This document shows positions 53,001-60,498 of a stretch of 64,000 nt of DNA, one piece after another; the first letter of the stretch is position 1, and each line of letters opens with the position of its first letter. The notes beneath the pieces were generated by a model. That model saw only the letters and a program-made list of their open reading frames with translations. It searched no databases and had not been told where the DNA came from. Made by a program: the position numbers and the translations under genes. The DNA comes from Mesorhizobium loti CJ3sym (GTDB taxonomy: Bacteria; Pseudomonadota; Alphaproteobacteria; Rhizobiales; Rhizobiaceae), in contig NZ_AXAL01000002.1 of NCBI RefSeq assembly GCF_000472785.1, forward strand, positions 124,001 through 188,000. The letters are read 5' to 3'.

Positions 53001-56000
53001 ATCCAGTCTTTATCGGCAAGGGTGGCGGGCGAGAGCACGCAGGCTCGCCTCGATGTCTCCGCGATCCTGCCTTCGGTCACCACCAGCCCGGCCAAGGTGG
53101 ATGGACTTGTCTTGACCTTGCATTCGGATGCGTTCGACCTCAAGAGCCGCGCCGGACCGGTGTCCGGCACGGTGTCGGTGGATAAGGTCGGTCTCGACAA
53201 CGCCGCGATCGCACCGCTGATCGCCGGCAAGGTCACGGCCGCGCTCAATGCCCGGCTGACATCAGACGCCGTTTCCATCGACAGCGGCTCGCTCAAAAGC
53301 GATGCGTTGAACAGCCAGGTCGCGGGCCAAGTGTCCCTGCGTGACGGCACAATCGACCTCAAGCTGAGTGCGGATGCCCCTTCATCGGCCTTGCCGGCGG
53401 CGGCGCGTGGTGTGCTTGGCGAACGCGCGCAGATGAGCGCCACGCTGAAGCGCGACCCCAATGGCGGCATCAATGTCGAGGGGCTGAAGCTGGTCTCCGG
53501 CGCGCTGAGTGCACAGGGGCAGGCGAGCCTTGCCGACAACAAGGTGGCCGCCGACATCACCGGTGCTCTCGCCGACATCTCGCTGTTGTCCAAGGATGCC
53601 AAGGGCGCTATCGCCTTTGCACTGAACGCTCAGGGGCCGGCAATCGCGCCTGATCTGTCGCTGACGGTCAACAGCGATCGGTTGCTGGTGGCGTCGCGCG
53701 AGATCACTGGTCTGAAGCTCACCGCCACCGGCAAGGCGGATGCGGCCAACCCGGCGGCGAATGTGCAACTGACCGGCAATGTCGCGGGACAGGCCTTGCA
53801 AGGCAGCGCGGTGCTGGCGACAGCGGACGGCAAGAGCGCCATCAACGGCCTGCTCCTGTCGCTGGGCAAGAACCGGATTTCCGGCGATCTGGCACTGGAC
53901 GACAAGTTCGTGCCGGAAGGCACCATCTCGCTCGACCTGCCCGATATCGGCCCGCTCGCCGCGCTTGCACTGGAAAAGGCCGAGGGCGATGTGCGCGGCA
54001 CGATCGCGTTCTCGAGGAACGGCGCGGCGCCGCAGGTCGCCGTCAAGGCAACGACCGCTTCGATCACGCGCGGCGATCTGCAGGCCAAGGCCGTTTCCAT
54101 CGATGCGCTGATTGCCAACTATCTCGCCGCTCCAGTCATTTCCGGCAAGATCCGTGCTGACACCGTCACATCGGGCGGTACTGTCATCAGCGGCATCGAT
54201 GTCGATTTGAAGCGTGACGGCGACTGGACCGGCTTTTCCGGCGGCGCCACCGTCAAGGGCATTCCGGCGCAGGCCGCTGGCCGCGTGAAGGTCGCCAATG
54301 GCACCACCACCATTGAGCTCGCTTCCGGCCAGGCGACTGTCCAGGGCATCAAGGCGGCCATAGCCCAGGCTTCGACCGTCAGCATCGCCAATGGCACCAC
54401 GACGCTGGACCGGCTGGTGCTCAACCTTGGCGGCGGCACGGCGACGGTGACCGGCAAGGTCGGGCAGGCGCTCGACATCAACGCGACGCTGGCGAAAGTG
54501 CCGATGTCGCTCGCCAACAGTTTTGCGCCGGGCCTCGATGCAGCCGGCTCGATCTCGGGCACGGCGAAAGTGACGGGCGCACCTGCCAGTCCCGCAGTTG
54601 CCTTCAACATCAATGCAGCCGGCGTGCAGACGTCACAGACTCGAGGTGCCGGTGTCGGGGCGGTGAGTGTTTCCTCGTCGGGCACCTTTGCCAGCAACAA
54701 GCTGACCTTCAACGCCAATCTGAGCGACGGCGCCGGCCTTGGCCTCAAGGGCGGCGGCACGGTGACGACCGCAGGCACGCCGGCATTGGTACTCGACTTC
54801 AATGGCGCCGTACCGTTCGGCATCCTCAGCGAGAAGCTGGCCGCGCAGGGCCTGTCGCTGACCGGAACCGCCAACGTCAACGTTCAGGTGCGCGGTCCGG
54901 CGACATCGCCTGTCATCGGCGGCACTGTGAGCGCGTCTGGCGCACGGCTGGTGGATGCCAATTCGGGCCTTGCGGTCAACAACATCGCTCTCGATGTCTC
55001 GATCGGCAGCGGCGTCGCCAGGATCAACCGACTGACGGGAACATTGTCGACGCGCGGCAGCCTGTCGGCCAGCGGCACGGTCGGCATCAACCCGGCACAA
55101 GGTTTCCCGGCCGACCTGTCGATCAAGCTTACCGATGGCCGCTACACGGACGGGCGCGTGGTGACCGCCAATCTCGGCGGCGACCTGACGATCAAGGGGC
55201 CGCTCGTCTCCGCGCCGGTCATCGCCGGCACCGTCAATCTCGCCAAGACCGTGGTCACCGTTCCAGACAAATTGCCGGGCTCGCTCGCCGCGCTCGACGT
55301 CAAGCACAAGAACGCACCGGGAGCTGTCAAGGCGCAGGACAAGGCGCTGCGTCCCGCCACGACATCAGGCAAGAGCGGCGGCAATGGTCTTGCGCTCGAT
55401 GTCACCGTCAACGCGCCGAACCAGATTTTTATCCAGGGCAGGGGCGTCGATGCCGAACTCGGCGGCTCGCTGAGGCTGACCGGCCCGGCCTCGTCGCCGC
55501 AAGCGGTCGGCACCTTCACCCTGCAGCGTGGCCGGCTGTCGATCCTCGGCAAGCGGCTGACCTTCACCGAAGGCACGGTCGGCTTCTCCGGCTCGCTGGT
55601 GCCCTACCTCAACCTGACCGCGACAACGACGACGACCGGCGCCACCGTCACCATCGTGGTGTCGGGCGAGGCGACCAATCCGAAATTCACCTTCTCCTCG
55701 GTGCCGGCGCTGCCCGAGGACGAGGTGCTGGCGCAACTGATCTTCGGCCGGTCGATGTCGAACCTGTCGCCGTTGCAGATCGCGCAGCTGGCCGAGGCAG
55801 CCGCGCAATTGGCCGGCGTTGGCGGCTCGACATCCCTGCTTGAGAACCTGCGCAGCGCCATCGGCGTCGACGATCTCGACGTGACCACGGACAGCCAGGG
55901 CGGCACGGCGGTCTCGGCCGGCAAATACCTGAACGACCGCACCTATGTGACCATCCAGAAGGGCGACAAGCCGGGTTCGGGCAAGGCCACGATTGACCTC

Positions 56001-56087
56001 AATGTCGGGCGCGGCGTCAAGCTGCGCGGCGAGGCGACGGACGCCGGCGAAGCCAAGGGCGGCATCTTCTACGAAAAGGAATATTGA
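50034..56087 (+). CDS. tamB: Translocation and assembly module protein TamB (AsmA-like, duplicated core)
   Basis: A 2017-residue inner-membrane-anchored, periplasm-spanning protein. A hydrophobic anchor lies at about residues 5-28. The beta-rich middle forms the lipid-conducting groove of the family. The C-terminal TamB (DUF490) domain covers about the last 350 residues (QGRGVDAELGGSLRLTGP, RGRLSILGKRLTFTEGTVGFSG, LIFGRSMSNLSPLQIAQLAEAA). It starts 2 bases after the tamA stop, so the pair is coupled. The core carries a tandem duplication of about 624 residues (see repeat entry), making it longer than the roughly 1300-1600 residues I expect in relatives. Confidence 0.93.
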   Translation: MKTVWRILRIVLYTLLIVVAGAISALVVLTKTERGRDNLAGIISQMASSDDRKITVSGIDGIWSGALSVDHVVVEDRQGAWLVARKVAVDWSPLSLLSKSFSADRIAAERIELARLPVAGQQQPAQSGTATLPVSIDIKLIDLPEIALGQQLAGSGIAELAAKGMLKADAAPLAVETVLNVTRHDGKQGNVDAKIHFAPDDNRLDLDLKASEPSGGIIANLLKLPNAPPVDLAVSGTGPLANWNGIATFTVDGKIVTQLTGRHQSTDKGNHVEAKGDGEFAPFLPENLRPLFAGKTSFDVAGTATSAGGISVDRANIESDTIHGTATGIADPAGASDLSVEIAAKGAPVPITMGSAAQPITVVIRNITARAFGDGRAPIIDIGASLVSVVAGGTQLNDLSTQIHSDGFDIQNRAGPFAVKLTAGGLKTDVATLAPLITGKVDVDLAGALSKDAITIDQGTLRSDALNASLTMTVALADLSMQLKMNADAVSTALPPQISSVLGERVKFSAAATRDPQGSFAANSISFTSGSLSASGTASAQGTDIQADIKGTLGDVSVLSPMVGVPVAGGVDFALSASGARSAPDFTVSADSDSLTASGRTVKAIKLTASGKADIASPSANVSLTGSVNDQPLDLKAALVTSEGKRSINGFLVSLGDNKVSGDLALDDKFMPLGTLTLAAPAIDQLAALAGQTVTGDINGTINFAKEGDAPSVAIDAKSTSIARGEVTAKTIAVNALIANYLKAPAIAGSIKADSVTSGATEISGIGVDLKRDGDWTNFTGGATIAGIPATAAGRVKISQGTTSVEIASGEATVRGIKAAIAEASALTIANGTTSIDKLALNVGGGAVTLSGTAGQTLDLAAQFSALPAALANDFAPGLDAVGTLGGTAQVTGTPAAPEVRFNAQLAGVETSQTRQAGLGPLAVDAAGAYTLAGGVALDHATLSGDKISGKAAGTINPNGASDFALDLTSSGPSLPLTFGSAASPVKIEIQSLSARVAGESTQARLDVSAILPSVTTSPAKVDGLVLTLHSDAFDLKSRAGPVSGTVSVDKVGLDNAAIAPLIAGKVTAALNARLTSDAVSIDSGSLKSDALNSQVAGQVSLRDGTIDLKLSADAPSSALPAAARGVLGERAQMSATLKRDPNGGINVEGLKLVSGALSAQGQASLADNKVAADITGALADISLLSKDAKGAIAFALNAQGPAIAPDLSLTVNSDRLLVASREITGLKLTATGKADAANPAANVQLTGNVAGQALQGSAVLATADGKSAINGLLLSLGKNRISGDLALDDKFVPEGTISLDLPDIGPLAALALEKAEGDVRGTIAFSRNGAAPQVAVKATTASITRGDLQAKAVSIDALIANYLAAPVISGKIRADTVTSGGTVISGIDVDLKRDGDWTGFSGGATVKGIPAQAAGRVKVANGTTTIELASGQATVQGIKAAIAQASTVSIANGTTTLDRLVLNLGGGTATVTGKVGQALDINATLAKVPMSLANSFAPGLDAAGSISGTAKVTGAPASPAVAFNINAAGVQTSQTRGAGVGAVSVSSSGTFASNKLTFNANLSDGAGLGLKGGGTVTTAGTPALVLDFNGAVPFGILSEKLAAQGLSLTGTANVNVQVRGPATSPVIGGTVSASGARLVDANSGLAVNNIALDVSIGSGVARINRLTGTLSTRGSLSASGTVGINPAQGFPADLSIKLTDGRYTDGRVVTANLGGDLTIKGPLVSAPVIAGTVNLAKTVVTVPDKLPGSLAALDVKHKNAPGAVKAQDKALRPATTSGKSGGNGLALDVTVNAPNQIFIQGRGVDAELGGSLRLTGPASSPQAVGTFTLQRGRLSILGKRLTFTEGTVGFSGSLVPYLNLTATTTTTGATVTIVVSGEATNPKFTFSSVPALPEDEVLAQLIFGRSMSNLSPLQIAQLAEAAAQLAGVGGSTSLLENLRSAIGVDDLDVTTDSQGGTAVSAGKYLNDRTYVTIQKGDKPGSGKATIDLNVGRGVKLRGEATDAGEAKGGIFYEKEY
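51033..54788 (+). repeat. Internal tandem duplication in tamB, two units of about 1.88 kb
   Basis: Unit 1 begins at Gly334 (GASDLSVEIAAKG) and unit 2 at Gly960 (GASDFALDLTSSG), 626 residues apart. Farther in, INxxIANYL-type segments (Asn740 and Asn1362) are 622 apart, so alignment holds with small indels. Shared blocks include SDALN, VLGERxxxSA, SGDLALDDKF, IANYLxAP, GIxVDLKRDGDW, GGATxxGIPAxAAGRVK and FAPGLDAxG, SQTRxAG. DNA is also recognisably similar. Unit boundaries are approximate, especially the end. Confidence 0.85.
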
Positions 56088-56128
56088 GGCGCTGGCCCTC
56101 ATCCCGGGTGAGGCGCTGGCCCTCATCC
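56085..56128. repeat. Exact 20-bp direct repeat over the tamB stop codon
   Basis: tgaggcgctggccctcatcc occurs at 56085-56104 and 56109-56128, spaced by cggg (24-bp period). The first copy starts with the tamB TGA. A fainter third copy follows (ctggccagcactggcgct). The remaining gap to 56364 shows no gene; an aatgggagt ribosome site precedes the next start. Confidence 0.9.
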
Positions 56129-56364
56129 TGGCCAGCACTGGCGCTGTCGCAGCCCGCGCCAATGTCTCAGTTTAATCGCTCCGAGTAGATTTTGGCGGAA
56201 TCTGGGCGCACTAGCAATTTTGCGTCAAGACTGTCGCTATCGCGCGTACCGCTCCCTTTTCAAAGTTGCACATTCGCTAACATGTTCCCAATCCAAGCTG
56301 TCTTTGACATCGTGGCCTGGATGCGGAATGTTAATCGGCGGAAAGCCAACAATGGGAGTTAGTC

Positions 56365-58017
56365 ATGACAATTTATAAGAGTAATGGCGATCGCGTGCCG
56401 GATCACATCCTGGCCATGGCCGAAGAAGCCAAGGCAGGCAAGGTCGATCGCCGCGAATTCCTGGCCATGGCAAGCGTTTTCGGGGCCTCGACGGCGATGG
56501 CTTATGGCCTGCTCGGCCTCGCCGACCCGACCCCGGCCAAGGCTGAAGAGGTAAAAGGCAAAAAGGGCGGCACGCTGAAGGTCGCGCAGTGGATCAAGGA
56601 TCCGAAGGACCCACGCAAGGCCGACTGGTCGGAAATCGCCAATGCCGAGCGCCAGGCGCTCGAGCCTCTGGTCAAGTACACCACCGAATATACGTTCCGC
56701 CCCTATCTGCTGGAAAGCTGGGATGTGAACGACGACGCCACCCAGTACACGCTGCATGTGCGCAAGGGTGTGACCTGGTCGAACGGCGACGCCTTCACAG
56801 CCTCTGATGTCGTCTTCAACCTGAAGCGCTGGGCCGACAAGAAGGCCGAAGGCAATTCGATGCCCGGCCGTCTCGGCACGCTGGTCAAGGATGACAAGCT
56901 CGACGAAAGCGCCGTGACCATGCCGGACGACCACACCGTCGTGCTCAAGCTCGGCAAGCCTGACATCGCGCTCATCCCCAACATGTGCGACTATCCCGGT
57001 CTGATCGTCCATAAGAGCTTTGACGAGAAGGGCGGCGACTTCAAATCCTGCCCGATCGGCACCGGTCCGTTCGAGCTCGTGTCCTACGACGTCGGCCAGA
57101 AAGTGGTCTACAAACGCCGCACAGACGACAAGTGGTGGGACGGCGAAGTCTTTCTCGATGGGATCGAATTTATCGACTACGGCACCGATCCGGCGGCCAT
57201 GGTCAGCGCTTTCGAGGCTGGCGAAGTGCACACCAACTTCGAAACGTCGGCCGACTACGTCTCGATCCTCGACAAGATGGACCTGGTCAAGTCGGAGATC
57301 GTCACGGCTTCGACCATCGTCTGCCGTACCAACGTCAACAACAAGCCCTATGGCGACCAGAAGGTGCGCAACGCGCTGCAGCTCGCGGTCGACAACAATG
57401 TCGTCCTCCAGCTCGGCTATGGCAATGCCGGCTCAGTCGCCGAGAACCACCATGTCTGCTCGATTCATCCCGAATATTACGAGCTGCCGAAGGTTGCCCG
57501 TGATCCGGCCAAGGCGAAGGCGCTAATGGCGGAAGCCGGCCAGGCCGATTTCGAACATGAGCTGATCACGGTTGACGAGGACTGGCACAAGAACACCGGC
57601 GACGCGATTGCCGCCCAGTTGCGCGATGCCGGTATCAAGGTGAAGCGCACGGTGCTGCCGGGCTCGACGTTCTGGAACGACTGGACGAAGTATCCGCTAT
57701 CGATGACCAACTGGAACATGCGCCCGCTCGGCGTCCAGGTTCTGGCCATCGCCTATCGCACCGGCGAGGCCTGGAACGAGGCGGCCTGGTCGAACCCCGA
57801 GTGGGATGCCAAGCTCAATGCGGCGCTCGCTGTTGCCGATGCCGCCAAGCGCAAGGAAATGATGAAGGATATCGAGCAGATCCTGCAGGATTCCGGCATC
57901 ATGATCCAACCCTACTGGCGCAAGCTCTACAGCCATTCGGTCAAGGCGGTGCAGAATTACAAGATGCACCCGACCTTCGAGCGTGACTACGGCAAGGTCT
58001 GGCTCGACCAGGCTTGA
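56365..58017 (+). CDS. Family 5 ABC solute-binding protein (peptide/opine type), Tat-exported
   Basis: A 550-residue extracellular binding protein of the Dpp/Opp family. The N-terminus has an unusual 28-residue hydrophilic lead before the twin-arginine motif [10 protein letters not shown] (Arg29-Arg30) and a hydrophobic core ending in AKA, so export is by Tat, folded. The mature part shows [39 protein letters not shown] and GTGPFEL, standard for the family. It is separated from its permeases by a stem-loop. Ligand class (peptides, opines, oligosaccharides) cannot be fixed from sequence. Confidence 0.9.
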   Translation: MTIYKSNGDRVPDHILAMAEEAKAGKVDRREFLAMASVFGASTAMAYGLLGLADPTPAKAEEVKGKKGGTLKVAQWIKDPKDPRKADWSEIANAERQALEPLVKYTTEYTFRPYLLESWDVNDDATQYTLHVRKGVTWSNGDAFTASDVVFNLKRWADKKAEGNSMPGRLGTLVKDDKLDESAVTMPDDHTVVLKLGKPDIALIPNMCDYPGLIVHKSFDEKGGDFKSCPIGTGPFELVSYDVGQKVVYKRRTDDKWWDGEVFLDGIEFIDYGTDPAAMVSAFEAGEVHTNFETSADYVSILDKMDLVKSEIVTASTIVCRTNVNNKPYGDQKVRNALQLAVDNNVVLQLGYGNAGSVAENHHVCSIHPEYYELPKVARDPAKAKALMAEAGQADFEHELITVDEDWHKNTGDAIAAQLRDAGIKVKRTVLPGSTFWNDWTKYPLSMTNWNMRPLGVQVLAIAYRTGEAWNEAAWSNPEWDAKLNAALAVADAAKRKEMMKDIEQILQDSGIMIQPYWRKLYSHSVKAVQNYKMHPTFERDYGKVWLDQA

Positions 58018-58028
58018 TCGCACAGATA

Positions 58029-58057
58029 AGGGAAAGGGGGCCTCAGCCCCTTTCCCT
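58029..58057 (+). terminator. Stem-loop after binding-protein gene
   Basis: An 11-bp perfect stem agggaaagggg / cccctttccct with a 7-base loop begins 11 bases after the stop and is followed by gctgtttgt. It is a likely partial terminator separating the highly expressed binding protein from the permeases (next start 58246). Confidence 0.8.
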
Positions 58058-58245
58058 GCTGTTTGTATCATCTGTCCCCGTTGGTCCGCGCTTCTCTAAA
58101 AAAGTTGCGGACTCCCGGGCAAGGTCATGCAACAAAAACAGGGTTGATCGCATCCGAAGGCCTGTTTGACGGCCAGCCTCGCCAGGCACGGCAGGGTTGG
58201 CTTTCATAGCCGGCTCAAACCCCAACCCGTCGGCAGGGGGCCGCC

Positions 58246-59280
58246 ATGCTTTCCTTCGTTATCAGGCGTCTTGGCACCATGGCATTGACGATGCTGTGCC
58301 TGACCATGGTCGTCTTCTTCCTGATCAACCTTCAACCCAATCTGAAGAAGCTGGCGATCAGCCAGACCGAAATGCATACGTCGGCCGAGCAGCTCGAGAG
58401 CTGGCTGGTCGAGCATGGCTACCGGCAGAACTTCTTCATCCGCTATGGGCAGTGGCTGGGCGTCATGCCCAAGCAGCCAGTGACCGACCCGGCGACCGGC
58501 AAGCCGGCGCAGCGTTTCTCCTTCTGCAATGACCCGGTCGTGCCGACCTTCGCCGGAGTCCTCGAAGGCGATTTCGGCTGCTCGACCAAGTTCAAGGCAA
58601 CGGTGGCCTCGAAATTGTTCCCCGCCCTTGGCGCGACCGGCATCCTGATGTTCTGGGTGCTGGTGGTGATGGTGCCGATCTCGCTCCTGATCGGCATCCT
58701 GGCTGGCATGCGCGAGGGCTCGCGAACCGACCGGGTGCTGTCGGTGGCCTCGATCGCCTCGACGGCGACACCCGAATATGTGTCGGGTGTCATCTTCACC
58801 GTGATCTTCGCCTCGTGGCTTGGCTGGCTGAACGGCTCGGCCGCGTCGGCGAGCCAAGGCATCACCTTCTACAATTTCACGCTGCCGGTCATGACGCTGG
58901 CGATCTACGGCATCGGCTACATCGCGCGCATGACGCGCGCTTCGATGGTCGAGGTGATGACGCAGCAATATATCCGCACCGCCCGATTGAAGGGCCTTAG
59001 CTTCGGCAGTGTGGTGGTGAAACATGCGCTGCGCAACGCGCTGATCGCGCCCTTCACCGTCATCATGCTGCAGTTTCCCTGGCTGCTCACCGGCGTCGTC
59101 ATCGTCGAGGTGATGTTCCGCTACCAGGGTTTTGGCTACACGCTGGTCGAGGCCGCCGGCAACAACGACATCGATCTTTTGCTCGGCTGCTCGCTGGTCT
59201 CGGTGTTCATCGTCTTGATCACGCAGCTCATTTCCGATGTCGGCTACGCTTTTCTCAATCCGCGTATCAGAGTTCAGTAG
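58246..59280 (+). CDS. Dpp/Opp-type ABC importer permease 1
   Basis: A 344-residue permease of the OppB/DppB group. The N-terminus MLSFVIRRLGTMALTML is typical, with six hydrophobic segments and the loop MTRASMVEVMTQQYIRTARLKGLS. A periplasmic segment of about 75 residues after the first helix contains two cysteines (SFCNDP and GCSTKF) that could form a disulfide. The ATG follows ggggg. It is 12 bp from the second permease. Confidence 0.92.
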   Translation: MLSFVIRRLGTMALTMLCLTMVVFFLINLQPNLKKLAISQTEMHTSAEQLESWLVEHGYRQNFFIRYGQWLGVMPKQPVTDPATGKPAQRFSFCNDPVVPTFAGVLEGDFGCSTKFKATVASKLFPALGATGILMFWVLVVMVPISLLIGILAGMREGSRTDRVLSVASIASTATPEYVSGVIFTVIFASWLGWLNGSAASASQGITFYNFTLPVMTLAIYGIGYIARMTRASMVEVMTQQYIRTARLKGLSFGSVVVKHALRNALIAPFTVIMLQFPWLLTGVVIVEVMFRYQGFGYTLVEAAGNNDIDLLLGCSLVSVFIVLITQLISDVGYAFLNPRIRVQ

Positions 59281-59292
59281 GGGGCGAAGCGG

Positions 59293-60450
59293 ATGCAGGT
59301 CCAATATATCAGTGCCTTCACCGTCGTTCTCGAAGTGCTGTCGCGCTTCTGGCCGGTCTGGATCGCGCTCATCATCGTCATGGGAGCGAGCTTCCTCTAC
59401 AAGAAAAAACTTGCGCTCTACGGCCAGCTATTCGACAGCGGCGTCGGCATAGCGGGTGTCTTCATCTGCCTGTTCTGGTTGTTCACGGCTATCTTTGCCT
59501 CGACCATCTCGCCCTTCGATCCGCTCGGCCAGATCCCGATCATGAAGGACACGCTGCCTGGCGCCATCGAGCCGCAATCGGGGCTCGTCTATCTCTTCGG
59601 CGGCGACAAGCTGGCGCGCGACGTGTTTTCGCGCATGGTCTATGGCAGCCAGATCGTGCTGATCATCGCGCCGGCGGCGACCGGCTTCGCGCTGATGGTC
59701 GGCATCACGCTTGGCCTGCCTGCCGGCTATTACGGCGGCAAGATCGATACCGTGCTGTCGTTCCTGGCCAACCTCGTGCTGGCCTTCCCGGTCATCCTGT
59801 TGTTCTACCTGCTGGTGACGCCGGGGATCATGGACACGCCGATCCCCTATGCGCTGGCCGGTGTCTTCTTCCTGTTTCCGATCATCTTCTTCAGCGTGCT
59901 GTTCTGGACGCGCTACAAGAACCGGCCCGACCGGATCTACATCCTGCTCGGTCTGACGCTCATCATAGGCGGCTGGATCTATCTCGGCCTGGTCTTCGAC
60001 AGAGACCCGCTGCACATCGTCCACATCGATCCCAACCAGCTCAACATCTTCGTGGCGGTGGTGTTCGCCTCCAGCCCGGGCGTGTTCCGCATCGTGCGCG
60101 GCCTGGTGATGGACATCAAGACGCGCGACTATGTGGCGGCGGCGCAGACGCGCGGCGAATCGCCCTGGTACATCATGCTGTGGGAAATCCTGCCCAATGC
60201 GCGCGGCCCGCTGATCGTCGATGCCTGCCTGCGTATCGGCTACACCACCATCCTGCTCGGGACGCTGGGCTATTTCGGCCTGGGTCTCGCGCCGGAAAGC
60301 CCCGACTGGGGCACCGCGATCAAGGACGCCAGCCGCTTGCTGCGCTCCTTCATCCACCCGGCGCTGCCGCCGACATTCGCGCTGATGTCGTTCGTGCTGG
60401 GGCTGAACCTGCTGGCCGACTCGCTGCGTGAGCAATCGATGAAAGACTGA
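59293..60450 (+). CDS. Dpp/Opp-type ABC importer permease 2 (long form)
   Basis: A 385-residue permease of the OppC/DppC group, about 90 residues longer than the usual 290-300. The N-terminal KKKLALYGQ and DVFSRMVYGSQIVL plus the C-terminal loop MDIKTRDYVAAAQTRGESP are standard. An extra block at about residues 175-255 adds two or three hydrophobic stretches and a charged loop (TRYKNRPDRIYI). It lies between permease 1 and the fused ATPase gene. Confidence 0.9.
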   Translation: MQVQYISAFTVVLEVLSRFWPVWIALIIVMGASFLYKKKLALYGQLFDSGVGIAGVFICLFWLFTAIFASTISPFDPLGQIPIMKDTLPGAIEPQSGLVYLFGGDKLARDVFSRMVYGSQIVLIIAPAATGFALMVGITLGLPAGYYGGKIDTVLSFLANLVLAFPVILLFYLLVTPGIMDTPIPYALAGVFFLFPIIFFSVLFWTRYKNRPDRIYILLGLTLIIGGWIYLGLVFDRDPLHIVHIDPNQLNIFVAVVFASSPGVFRIVRGLVMDIKTRDYVAAAQTRGESPWYIMLWEILPNARGPLIVDACLRIGYTTILLGTLGYFGLGLAPESPDWGTAIKDASRLLRSFIHPALPPTFALMSFVLGLNLLADSLREQSMKD

Positions 60451-60498
60451 TTGACGGGCTCTTGCCCGCGTCTGGTAAAATTTGGATTGGAGCGACCC

